From Siccibacter colletis (lineage in GTDB: Bacteria; Pseudomonadota; Gammaproteobacteria; Enterobacterales; Enterobacteriaceae), in NCBI RefSeq assembly GCF_000696575.1, contig NZ_JMSQ01000001.1, forward strand, positions 417,431 to 481,430: a DNA stretch of 64,000 nucleotides. The letters run 5' to 3'. Below the pieces are notes generated by a model that was given only the letters and a program-made list of their open reading frames with translations, searched no databases and had not been told where the DNA came from. Numbering within the stretch: position 1 is the stretch's first letter; each line of letters begins with the position of its first letter. The translations under genes and the position numbers were made by a program. Of the stretch, positions 35,496 through 43,423 are shown in pieces.

Positions 35496-36067
35496 GTAAA
35501 ACCAGACGTTGGATAATCGTGTTGCTCGTGCTGGCGGTGCTGGTGTTAATCGGGATAAACCTTGCCGATAACGATACCACCAGCCAGGTAACGACCAACA
35601 GCGGTGAGCCGACGTACCAGAGCGAGCAGTCCAACACGGTGGTTTACAGCCCTGAAGGCGCGCTGAACTACCGTCTGGTAGCGCAACACGTTGAATACTA
35701 TTCTGACGACGCGGTCTCGTTTTTCACTAAACCGGTGATGACCTCGTTTGATAAGGCAAAAGTGCCGACCTGGTCAATCAGAGCAGACAAGGCCAAATTA
35801 ACAAACGATCAGATGCTGTATCTTGAGGGCCACGTCGAGGTTAATGCCCTGACGCCCGATTCACAGTTACGTAAGATCACCACAGACAAAGCACAAGTTA
35901 ACCTCGTGACGCAGGATGTTTCCTCCGACTCGCTGGTAACGCTTTATGGCACAAGCTTTAACTCCAGCGGTATGAAGATGCGTGGTAACTTACGCAGCAA
36001 GAACGCCGAGCTGATTGAAAAGGTTAGAACATCCTATGAAATTCAGAACAAACAAACGCAGCCTTAA
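35492..36067 (+). CDS. lptC: LPS export protein LptC
   Basis: Single-span inner-membrane protein that receives LPS from LptB2FG and hands it to LptA. It has 191 residues as in E. coli. A transmembrane helix (about 7-25) is followed by a periplasmic beta-jellyroll (OstA-like) domain. It overlaps kdsC by four bases and lptA by 32 bases. Confidence 0.97.
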   Translation: MSKTRRWIIVLLVLAVLVLIGINLADNDTTSQVTTNSGEPTYQSEQSNTVVYSPEGALNYRLVAQHVEYYSDDAVSFFTKPVMTSFDKAKVPTWSIRADKAKLTNDQMLYLEGHVEVNALTPDSQLRKITTDKAQVNLVTQDVSSDSLVTLYGTSFNSSGMKMRGNLRSKNAELIEKVRTSYEIQNKQTQP

Positions 36068-36593
36068 TCTGCTGCTGGCGAGCGTATTACTGGCATCCAG
36101 CCCGCTGGCGCTGGCGCTGACGGGTGATACCGAAAAGCCAATCCATATTGAATCCGATCAGCAGTCGCTGGATATGCAGGGCAACGTCGTGACCTTTACC
36201 GGCAATGTGGTGGTGACGCAGGGCACCATCAAAATCAATGCCGATAAAGTCGTGGTTACCCGTCCGGGTGGTCAGGAAGGCAAAGAAGTCATCGACGGCT
36301 ATGGCAATCCCGCGACCTTCTACCAGATGCAGGACAACGGCAAGCCGGTAAAAGGCAACGCCTCGCAGATGCACTATGAACTGCAGAAAGACTTCGTGGT
36401 GCTGACCGGTAACGCCTATCTTGAACAGCTCGACAGCAACATCAAGGGCGACAAGATCACCTATCTGGTGAAAGAGCAGAAAATGCAGGCGTTCAGCGAA
36501 AAAGGCAAACGCGTGACCACCGTGCTGGTGCCGTCGCAGATGCAGGAAAAAAATGGCCAGGCCGCGCCTGAGGCCCAGAGAAAGAGTAACTGA
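36036..36593 (+). CDS. lptA: Periplasmic LPS bridge protein LptA
   Basis: Oligomerising periplasmic protein forming the LPS bridge between LptC and LptD. The ATG at 36036 (MKFRTNKRSLNL) gives 185 residues, the E. coli length. A signal peptide ends at LALA-LTGD near residue 27. The OstA domain follows, with HIESDQQSLDMQGNVVTFTG (HIESDQQSLD then GNVVTFTG). Its first 32 bases lie within the end of lptC, and lptB follows after six bases. Confidence 0.97.
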   Translation: MKFRTNKRSLNLLLASVLLASSPLALALTGDTEKPIHIESDQQSLDMQGNVVTFTGNVVVTQGTIKINADKVVVTRPGGQEGKEVIDGYGNPATFYQMQDNGKPVKGNASQMHYELQKDFVVLTGNAYLEQLDSNIKGDKITYLVKEQKMQAFSEKGKRVTTVLVPSQMQEKNGQAAPEAQRKSN

Positions 36594-36599
36594 TCCGCT

Positions 36600-37325
36600 A
36601 TGGCTACACTTATCGCAAAAAACCTCGCTAAAGCCTACAAAGGCCGCCGCGTGGTGGAAGACGTCAGTCTGACGGTTAACTCCGGCGAAATCGTCGGCCT
36701 GCTTGGCCCTAACGGCGCCGGTAAAACCACCACCTTCTACATGGTGGTAGGCATCGTGCCGCGCGACGCCGGCAATATCATCATTGATGACGAAGATATC
36801 AGCCTGCTGCCGCTGCACGCCCGCGCGCGTCGCGGGATTGGCTATCTGCCGCAGGAAGCGTCTATTTTCCGCCGCCTGAGCGTCTACGACAACTTAATGG
36901 CGGTGCTGCAGATCCGTGACGATCTCACCGATGAACAGCGTGAGGATCGCGCGAAAGAGCTGATGGAAGAGTTTCACATTGACCATCTGCGCAACAGCCT
37001 CGGGCAGTCGCTCTCCGGTGGTGAACGCCGCCGCGTTGAGATCGCCCGCGCCCTCGCCGCCAACCCGAAATTCATCCTGCTGGATGAACCCTTCGCCGGG
37101 GTTGACCCGATTTCGGTTATCGACATCAAACGCATCATTGAGCATCTGCGCGACAGCGGCCTCGGCGTGTTGATTACCGACCACAACGTGCGTGAAACAC
37201 TGGCGGTGTGCGAGCGTGCGTATATCGTCAGCCAGGGGCATTTGATTGCCCACGGCACCCCTGCCGCCATCCTTGAAGATGAGCAGGTGAAGCGCGTGTA
37301 TCTTGGGGAAGAGTTCAGACTCTGA
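36600..37325 (+). CDS. lptB: LPS export ABC transporter ATPase LptB
   Basis: ATPase of LptB2FG that powers LPS extraction from the inner membrane. It has 241 residues as in E. coli. Walker A is GPNGAGKT (36-43), the signature is [15 protein letters not shown] near 139, Walker B is [13 protein letters not shown] with the catalytic glutamate near 163, and the switch is ITDHN. It lies 102 bases before rpoN. Confidence 0.98.
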   Translation: MATLIAKNLAKAYKGRRVVEDVSLTVNSGEIVGLLGPNGAGKTTTFYMVVGIVPRDAGNIIIDDEDISLLPLHARARRGIGYLPQEASIFRRLSVYDNLMAVLQIRDDLTDEQREDRAKELMEEFHIDHLRNSLGQSLSGGERRRVEIARALAANPKFILLDEPFAGVDPISVIDIKRIIEHLRDSGLGVLITDHNVRETLAVCERAYIVSQGHLIAHGTPAAILEDEQVKRVYLGEEFRL

Positions 37326-37427
37326 TACGGTAGCCATTAATGTGTATCGCCTGAACCTCTTCTGCCGCGGTGTCTCTCACCGTGATGACAGGTTCAGGTG
37401 TAAAACCTGAGGATATCCGCTCTGATT

Positions 37428-38861
37428 ATGAAGCAAGGTTTGCAACTTAGGCTCAGCCAACAGCTTGCTATGACGCCCCAGTTGCAGCAGGCTATCCGTC
37501 TGTTGCAGCTGTCTACGTTAGAACTTCAGCAGGAACTGCAGCAGGCGCTGGAAAGTAATCCGCTGCTTGAGCAAACCGATCTTCACGACGAAATTGCCAC
37601 CCAGGAAACCACCGACAGCGAGGCGCTGGATACCCGCGAAGCGCTGGAAAAGCCTGACATGCCGGAAGAGCTTCCGCTGGATGCCAGCTGGGATGAGATC
37701 TACACCGCCGGCACTCCGTCAGGCAACGGCGTCGATTATCAGGACGATGAGCTGCCCATCTACCAGGGTGAAACCACCCAGTCGCTGCAGGATTACCTGA
37801 TGTGGCAGGTAGAGCTGACGCCTTTCTCTGACACCGACCGCGCCATCGCCACCTCCATCGTTGATGCCGTGGACGAGACCGGCTATCTCACCGTTCCTGT
37901 GGACGATATTCTTGAAAGCATCGGCAATGACGAGCTGTCGCTGGAGGAAGTGCTGGCGGTGCTTAAGCGCGTACAGCGTTTTGACCCCGTTGGCGTCGCC
38001 GCCCGGGATCTGCGCGACTGCCTGCTGATCCAGCTGTCGCAGTATGCCAAAGATACGCCTCGCCTCGCCGAAGCCCGCTTGATCGTAAGCGATCACCTCG
38101 ATCTGCTCGCCAACCACGATTTCCGCAGCCTGATGCGCGTAACCCGGCTGAAAGAAGATGTGCTCAAAGAGGCGATGGCGCTGATCCAGTCCCTGGATCC
38201 GCGTCCGGGCCAGTCGATCCAGACCGGCGAGCCGGAGTACGTGATCCCGGATGTACTGGTGCGCAAACATGCCGGACGCTGGGTCGTCGAGCTGAATGCC
38301 GACAGCCTGCCGCGCCTCTCCATCAATCAGCACTATGCGTCACTTGGCGGCAGCGCGCGCAATGAAGCGGACAGCAACTTCATTCGCAGCAACCTTCAGG
38401 AAGCGAAGTGGCTGATTAAGAGCCTGGAAAGCCGCAACGATACGTTGTTGCGCGTCAGCCGCTGCATCGTCGAGCAGCAGCAGGCCTTCTTTGAGCAGGG
38501 CGAAGAGTACATGAAACCGATGGTGCTGGCGGATATCGCCCAGGCCGTCGAGATGCACGAATCCACGATTTCACGCGTGACCACGCAGAAGTATCTGCAC
38601 AGCCCGCGCGGTATTTTTGAACTGAAGTATTTCTTCTCAAGCCACGTCAATACCGAGGGCGGCGGCGAAGCCTCCTCCACGGCAATCCGTGCGCTGGTGA
38701 AGAAATTGATCGCGGCGGAGAACCCCGCCAAACCGCTGAGCGACAGTAAACTGACAACCCTGCTGTCCGACCAGGGCATCATGGTGGCCCGTCGTACCGT
38801 TGCCAAGTACCGAGAGTCTTTATCCATCCCGCCGTCTAACCAGCGTAAACAGCTGGTGTGA
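37428..38861 (+). CDS. rpoN: RNA polymerase sigma-54 factor RpoN
   Basis: Alternative sigma factor for nitrogen regulation and other enhancer-dependent genes. It has 477 residues as in E. coli. The glutamine/leucine-rich region I (1-50), acidic region II (about 55-115), core-binding region and HTH are followed by the RpoN box [10 protein letters not shown] near residue 454. It heads rpoN-hpf-ptsN-rapZ-ptsO. Confidence 0.98.
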   Translation: MKQGLQLRLSQQLAMTPQLQQAIRLLQLSTLELQQELQQALESNPLLEQTDLHDEIATQETTDSEALDTREALEKPDMPEELPLDASWDEIYTAGTPSGNGVDYQDDELPIYQGETTQSLQDYLMWQVELTPFSDTDRAIATSIVDAVDETGYLTVPVDDILESIGNDELSLEEVLAVLKRVQRFDPVGVAARDLRDCLLIQLSQYAKDTPRLAEARLIVSDHLDLLANHDFRSLMRVTRLKEDVLKEAMALIQSLDPRPGQSIQTGEPEYVIPDVLVRKHAGRWVVELNADSLPRLSINQHYASLGGSARNEADSNFIRSNLQEAKWLIKSLESRNDTLLRVSRCIVEQQQAFFEQGEEYMKPMVLADIAQAVEMHESTISRVTTQKYLHSPRGIFELKYFFSSHVNTEGGGEASSTAIRALVKKLIAAENPAKPLSDSKLTTLLSDQGIMVARRTVAKYRESLSIPPSNQRKQLV

Positions 38862-38883
38862 CTTAACCGATAAGGAAGACACT

Positions 38884-39171
38884 ATGCAGCTCAACATTAC
38901 CGGTCACAACGTCGAAATTACCGAAGCGCTGCGCGACTTCTTGACGACGAAGTTTGCCAAACTGGAACAATACTTCGAAAGGATTAACCAGGTTTATATT
39001 GTGCTGAAAGTGGAGAAGGTGACGCATATTTCGGATGCCACACTGCACGTGAACGGCGGGGAGATCCATGCCAGCGCGGAAGGTCAGGATATGTATGCCG
39101 CTATCGACGGTTTAATTGATAAACTGGCGCGGCAGCTCAACAAACATAAAGATAAACTAAAACAACATTGA
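38884..39171 (+). CDS. hpf: Ribosome hibernation promoting factor HPF
   Basis: Short-form hibernation factor that helps form 100S ribosome dimers in stationary phase. The ATG at 38884 (MQLNITGHNVEITEAL) gives 95 residues as in E. coli; a longer frame starting inside rpoN is not supported. It carries the S30AE/YfiA fold and lies 22 bases after rpoN. Confidence 0.97.
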   Translation: MQLNITGHNVEITEALRDFLTTKFAKLEQYFERINQVYIVLKVEKVTHISDATLHVNGGEIHASAEGQDMYAAIDGLIDKLARQLNKHKDKLKQH

Positions 39172-39198
39172 CTGTCCGGGCGTATAGCTGATGCGTTG

Positions 39199-39255
39199 AC
39201 GGCTCGTGGCCCTGGCCCGAGCCGTTTCCCGCTCAATCGCCCGCACGCGCGGGCG
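39199..39255 (+). other. Two GC-rich hairpins between hpf and ptsN
   Basis: ACGGCTCG/CGAGCCGT (39199-39225) and a second GC-rich inverted repeat CGCCCGC/GCGGGCG (about 39238-39255) lie in the 123-base gap. Neither has a T tract, so they may be mRNA processing or stability elements. Confidence 0.4.
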
Positions 39256-39294
39256 CGGTCAGAAGCGCATCACGAGACGCTCAGGTGAAACGAT

Positions 39295-39780
39295 ATGATG
39301 AACAATGAATCCGCTCTGCAACTGAGCACCGTCCTGAATCAGGAATGTACACGAAGCGGCGTCCACTGCCAGAGTAAAAAACGCGCGCTGGAAATTATCA
39401 GCGAACTGGCGGCAAAGCAGCTCAGCCTGCCGCCGCAGGTGGTGTTTGAAGCGATACTGACCCGTGAACGTATGGGCAGTACCGGTATCGGTAACGGCAT
39501 CGCCATTCCTCACGGCAAGCTGGAAGAGGACACGTTGCGCGCCGTGGGCGTTTTTGTGCAACTGGAAACGCCCATCGCTTTTGACGCGATTGATAACCAG
39601 CCGGTGGATCTGCTGTTTGCCCTGCTGGTGCCTGCCGATCAGACAAAAACGCACCTTCATACGCTGTCGCTGGTGGCGCGGCGTCTGGCAGATAAAACCA
39701 TCTGCCGTCGCCTGCGGGCGGCGACCAGCGATGAGGAGCTGTACCAGATCATTACTGAAGGCAGCGATGAGACTGAATAA
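39295..39780 (+). CDS. ptsN: Nitrogen PTS enzyme IIA, PtsN
   Basis: EIIA-Ntr regulator; its phosphorylation state controls TrkA potassium uptake, KdpD and other targets in E. coli. It has 161 residues (E. coli 163), starting MMNN; either of two adjacent ATG codons may be used. The phosphorylated histidine is H73 in GIAIPHGKLEE. It is grouped with the Ntr phosphocarrier ptsO and rapZ. Confidence 0.97.
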   Translation: MMNNESALQLSTVLNQECTRSGVHCQSKKRALEIISELAAKQLSLPPQVVFEAILTRERMGSTGIGNGIAIPHGKLEEDTLRAVGVFVQLETPIAFDAIDNQPVDLLFALLVPADQTKTHLHTLSLVARRLADKTICRRLRAATSDEELYQIITEGSDETE

Positions 39781-39849
39781 CAAAGGCCGACACGTGGTCT
39801 GCGATGGTGCCTTCACGGTATCATCAGATGTCCGGGGGAGAGACAGTTC

Positions 39850-40704
39850 ATGGTGCTGATGATTGTCAGTGGCCGTTCGGGCTCAGGGAAATCCGTAGCC
39901 CTGCGCGCGCTGGAAGATATGGGTTTTTACTGCGTAGACAACCTGCCGGTGGTGCTGCTGCCGGAGCTGGCGAACTCCCTGGCCGACAGGCAGATTTCTG
40001 CTGCGGTCAGCATTGATGTGCGTAATATGCCGGAATCGCCGGAAGTGTTCGAACAGGCGATGAGCAACTTGCCCGACACCTTCTCGCCGCAGCTGCTGTT
40101 CCTTGATGCTGACCGCAATACCCTGATTCGTCGCTACAGCGATACCCGTCGTCTGCATCCGCTTTCCAGCAAGAATCTGTCGCTGGAAAGCGCCATTGAT
40201 GAAGAGAGCGATCTGCTGGAGCCGCTGCGCTCGCGGGCCGATCTGATCATCGACACCTCGGAAATGTCGGTGCACGAGCTGGCCGAAATGCTGCGCACCC
40301 GCCTGCTGGGCAAACGCGAACGCGAGCTGACGATGGTGTTCGAATCCTTCGGCTTTAAGCACGGCATCCCGATTGACGCCGATTACGTATTTGACGTGCG
40401 CTTTCTGCCTAACCCGCACTGGGATCCGAAGCTGCGTCCAATGACCGGCCTCGATAAGCCCGTCGCCGCGTTTCTCGATCGCCATACCGAAGTGCACAAC
40501 TTTATCTACCAGACGCGCAGCTACTTAGAACTCTGGCTGCCGATGCTGGAAACGAACAACCGCAGCTATCTCACGGTTGCCATCGGCTGTACCGGCGGTA
40601 AGCACCGCTCGGTCTATATCGCTGAACAGCTGGCGGACTATTTCCGCTCACGCGGTAAAAACGTTCAGTCCCGTCATCGCACCCTGGAAAAACGTAAAGC
40701 ATGA
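39850..40704 (+). CDS. rapZ: RNase adapter protein RapZ
   Basis: Adapter that presents the sRNA GlmZ to RNase E and senses glucosamine-6-phosphate, controlling glmS. It has 284 residues as in E. coli. Walker A GRSGSGKS is at 8-15 and the C-terminal domain carries [16 protein letters not shown]. It overlaps ptsO by four bases. GlmM in this window uses the product of the pathway it regulates. Confidence 0.97.
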   Translation: MVLMIVSGRSGSGKSVALRALEDMGFYCVDNLPVVLLPELANSLADRQISAAVSIDVRNMPESPEVFEQAMSNLPDTFSPQLLFLDADRNTLIRRYSDTRRLHPLSSKNLSLESAIDEESDLLEPLRSRADLIIDTSEMSVHELAEMLRTRLLGKRERELTMVFESFGFKHGIPIDADYVFDVRFLPNPHWDPKLRPMTGLDKPVAAFLDRHTEVHNFIYQTRSYLELWLPMLETNNRSYLTVAIGCTGGKHRSVYIAEQLADYFRSRGKNVQSRHRTLEKRKA

Positions 40705-40973
40705 CCGTTAAACAGACCGTTGAAATCACCAACAAGCTGGGGATGCATGCCCGCCCGGCCATGAAGCTGTTTGAACTGGTGCAGAGCTTTGATGCGGAAG
40801 TGCTGCTGCGTAATGAAGCAGGCACCGAGGCTGAAGCGAGCAGCGTAATCGCCCTGCTGATGCTCGACTCCGCTCAGGGCGGGCACATTGAGGTTGAAGC
40901 CAGTGGCCCCCAGGAGCAGGAGGCTCTCACGGCGGTCGTCGCCCTGTTTAATGCCGGGTTCGACGAAGAGTAA
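40701..40973 (+). CDS. ptsO: Nitrogen phosphocarrier protein NPr
   Basis: HPr-like carrier of the nitrogen PTS that passes phosphate from PtsP to PtsN. It has 90 residues as in E. coli. The phosphorylated histidine is H16 in [11 protein letters not shown]. It is last in the rpoN operon, ended by the terminator at 40996. Confidence 0.97.
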   Translation: MTVKQTVEITNKLGMHARPAMKLFELVQSFDAEVLLRNEAGTEAEASSVIALLMLDSAQGGHIEVEASGPQEQEALTAVVALFNAGFDEE

Positions 40974-40995
40974 TGCTTTCTTCCTTCCCTCTCTG

Positions 40996-41021
40996 AAAAA
41001 CGCCGATCGGCGTTTTTTTTT
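40996..41021 (+). terminator. Terminator of the rpoN operon
   Basis: A perfect palindrome AAAAACGCCGATCGGCGTTTTT extends into nine T residues, 22 bases after the ptsO stop. Confidence 0.9.
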
Positions 41022-41076
41022 GCCCGTCGTTTACAGATTTTCTACATTTTGTGCGCTCTTCACTTTCAGAATAAAC

Positions 41077-41093
41077 CTTAAGAAAAACTTAAG
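41077..41093 (+). promoter_or_regulatory. BasR (PmrA) box upstream of yrbL
   Basis: Two direct repeats CTTAAG separated by five A residues fit the BasR/PmrA consensus (two TTAA-containing half-sites five bases apart), 75 bases before the yrbL start. E. coli yrbL is known to respond to both PhoP and BasR. No clear PhoP box was found. Confidence 0.75.
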
Positions 41094-41167
41094 ACTCTCG
41101 TTGAAAGTTCATTTAACTAACCTGGCGATACTGGTGGTGTGTTAATAAATATTTCCAGGAAAGTCAC

Positions 41168-41803
41168 ATGATTCGTTTATCTGAACTGACCCCCCTGGGC
41201 ACCGGGCGGCACCGCAAGTGTTATCCGCACCCGGATGACGCCCAGCGCTGCATCAAAATTATCTACAACAGTGGTCACGGCGGGGATAAAGAGACCCGAC
41301 GCGAGCTGAACTACTACGCACAGCTGTCGCGCCGCCTGAAAGACTGGAGCGGTATTCCGCGCTACTACGGCACGGTAGAAACCGATCTCGGCACCGGCTA
41401 CGTCTACGATGTGATTACCGATTTCGACGGTAAGCCCTCAATAACGCTTACCGAGTTTGCTGAACAGTGCCGCTATCCTGAAGATGTGAAGGTGCTGCGC
41501 CATATGCTGAAAGCGCTCAGACGCTATATGGAAAACAACAGGATTGTGACAATGACGCTGAAGCCGCAGAACGTGCTGTGCCGCCGTATCAGCGCCTCAG
41601 AAGTGGTACCGGTGATCTGTGACAATATCGGGGAAGGCACGCTGATCCCGCTGGCGACCTGGTCCGGATGGTTCTATCAGCGCAAGCTGGAACGCACCTG
41701 GCAGCGCTTTATGGCCAGCAAGGTTCTGGCCGCGGTACTGGAGAGTGAAAAGACGCTGCCAGCCAGCGCCAACCCGATGGAACTCTCATCCCATCAGGCT
41801 TAA
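41168..41803 (+). CDS. yrbL: PhoP/BasR-regulated protein YrbL
   Basis: Protein of unknown biochemical function, 211 residues (E. coli 210). The family shows a protein-kinase-like outline: GRHRKCYPHPDD, CIKIIY with a conserved lysine, and a later VLCRRI...VICDNIG segment that resembles a catalytic/DFG-like region. This is a resemblance read by eye, not proof of kinase activity. It is preceded by a BasR box, and its 3' end converges on mtgA with only six bases between and no visible terminator. Confidence 0.92.
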   Translation: MIRLSELTPLGTGRHRKCYPHPDDAQRCIKIIYNSGHGGDKETRRELNYYAQLSRRLKDWSGIPRYYGTVETDLGTGYVYDVITDFDGKPSITLTEFAEQCRYPEDVKVLRHMLKALRRYMENNRIVTMTLKPQNVLCRRISASEVVPVICDNIGEGTLIPLATWSGWFYQRKLERTWQRFMASKVLAAVLESEKTLPASANPMELSSHQA

Positions 41804-41809
41804 CGCTGT

Positions 41810-42538
41810 TTAGTACAGGTGATGCTGCGCCATAAAGGATTCACCACCCAGCTGGCGCATCTGGCGTAAAATCCACGCCTGACGGCGCTGTACATAGCCA
41901 GAGGGCGCATTCGCCTTGTAGCGAATCGGGTTAGGCAGCACGGCGGCAAGCAGCGCGGCCTCGCTGGCAGTCAGGCGGCTGGCGGGCTTGTTGAAATAGC
42001 GCTGCGCTGCTGCCTCAACGCCAAACACGCCGTCGCCAAATTCAGCAATATTCAGGTAAACGGTCAGGATGCGCTTTTTGCTCCACACCGTCTCGATGCC
42101 CAGCGTCAGCCCTGCCTCCAGGCCTTTACGCAGCCAGCTGCGACCGTCCCACAGGAACATATTTTTTGCCGTCTGCTGCGAGAGCGTAGACGCCCCGCGC
42201 ACGCGCGTGTCGCTGCGTTCGTTATGCGCTACTGCCTGTTGGATGGCCGCCACGTCAAAACCCCAGTGCTCAGGGAATTTCTGATCCTCGGCGGCAATTA
42301 CCGCCATCCCCATCCACGGCGAGATGTCATCCATACTCACCCAGTCTGAGTGCGCCACGTAGCTGAAGTCGCCGCTGAACCAGGCAGAGAGCTGCCGCTC
42401 CGCCATCACCATGGAGAACGGCACCGGCAGCACGCTGAACGCCAGAATGCCACCCACCCAGCACAGCATAACGATCGCAACCCCACGCAGCAGCCAGCGT
42501 TTGATCAGCCCAAGGGGCGACATAAGCCCTCGCTTCAC
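41810..42538 (-). CDS. mtgA: Monofunctional peptidoglycan glycosyltransferase MtgA, GTG start
   Basis: GT51 enzyme polymerising lipid II glycan strands without a transpeptidase domain. The GTG at 42538 gives 242 residues, equal to E. coli, overlaps the elbB stop by four bases (GTGA) and has GGAG eight bases upstream. An ATG at 42523 ([10 protein letters not shown]) is the alternative, five residues shorter. A transmembrane helix (about 14-34) precedes the motifs [15 protein letters not shown] (catalytic glutamate) and [13 protein letters not shown]. Confidence 0.93.
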   Translation of the reverse strand: MKRGLMSPLGLIKRWLLRGVAIVMLCWVGGILAFSVLPVPFSMVMAERQLSAWFSGDFSYVAHSDWVSMDDISPWMGMAVIAAEDQKFPEHWGFDVAAIQQAVAHNERSDTRVRGASTLSQQTAKNMFLWDGRSWLRKGLEAGLTLGIETVWSKKRILTVYLNIAEFGDGVFGVEAAAQRYFNKPASRLTASEAALLAAVLPNPIRYKANAPSGYVQRRQAWILRQMRQLGGESFMAQHHLY

Positions 42539-43188
42539 TCGCAAAGCTCCAGCACGCGGGCCACCAGTTTCTCGATGCCCTGTGCAGCCTGCGCGATGTC
42601 CTCGGCCAGCATCCACGCCGGGGTGGTGACGATGCGGTTATCTTCATCAATAACGATGTCATCCACCGGGCAAGGCACATGCTCCCCGCCCATCGCTTCC
42701 ACCATTTCAGCCGTATCAATATCGGTGCCGATAGTGAGGCGCAGCGGAGCCGGAATAATTTTTGGCAGCATTGCGGGGGCAATACAGATGAAACCCTGAG
42801 GTTTACCGGCCTGATGCATCGCCTGGCTCAGGCGCAGCAGATCGTCGTCGATGACGGCATCGCTGCCCGCGCTCGCTACCGTGCTGAGGTTTTTCGCTGC
42901 GCCAAAACCACCCGGCACAATCAGCGCATCCAGATCGTCTGCCCGCGCGCTGGCGAGAGGGTGAATATCACCGCGGGCAATGCGCGCCGCTTCCACCAGC
43001 ACATTGCGCGTTTCCGGCATCGTCTCGCCGGTAAGGTGATTGATCACATCGCTCTGGGCTTTGTCCGGCGCGTAGCAGATCGCGGTGGCACCATTTCTCG
43101 CCAGCGCCAGCAACGTAATCACTGCCTCATGAATCTCCGAACCGTCGTAAACCCCGCATCCGCTCAGCACGACTCCGACTTTTTTCAT
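42535..43188 (-). CDS. elbB: DJ-1/PfpI family glyoxalase ElbB
   Basis: From the ATG at 43188 ([12 protein letters not shown]) it has 217 residues, as in E. coli. The DJ-1/PfpI fold includes the [11 protein letters not shown] loop and a cysteine in the nucleophile-elbow region ([10 protein letters not shown]). E. coli ElbB has weak glyoxalase activity and was linked to isoprenoid synthesis. It is upstream of mtgA with a four-base overlap. Confidence 0.94.
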   Translation of the reverse strand: MKKVGVVLSGCGVYDGSEIHEAVITLLALARNGATAICYAPDKAQSDVINHLTGETMPETRNVLVEAARIARGDIHPLASARADDLDALIVPGGFGAAKNLSTVASAGSDAVIDDDLLRLSQAMHQAGKPQGFICIAPAMLPKIIPAPLRLTIGTDIDTAEMVEAMGGEHVPCPVDDIVIDEDNRIVTTPAWMLAEDIAQAAQGIEKLVARVLELCE

Positions 43189-43300
43189 CTCCCTGCCCTC
43201 TGGTAACACAATGATGGTTATCACAAATTTGCAATTAAACGCTAAGCGTCACACATTTTGCTGAATCATGTAACAAAACATGTGAGTTTTGCTATCTTAT

Positions 43301-43423
43301 GTGCGACCCACGAGATACCACTGGCCGCGCCGGGCTGACAATCACTATCCAAATGGCGAAGCCACGATTTCCCTGGTGTTGGCGCAGTATTCGCGCACCC
43401 CGGTTTAGCCGGGGTCATTTTTT
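43301..43423 (+). ncRNA. arcZ: Hfq-dependent small RNA ArcZ
   Basis: Located between elbB and arcB and transcribed against arcB, as in E. coli. The 3' half holds the conserved seed region (CACGATTTCCCTGGTGTTGG then CGCAGTATTCGCGC), followed by the terminator CCCCGG/CCGGGG and T6. A TATCTT -10-like hexamer lies at 43293-43298; the 5' end is approximate. ArcZ activates rpoS and represses flhDC and others in E. coli, and ArcA represses it. Its 3' end overlaps the last codons of arcB on the opposite strand. Confidence 0.93.
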
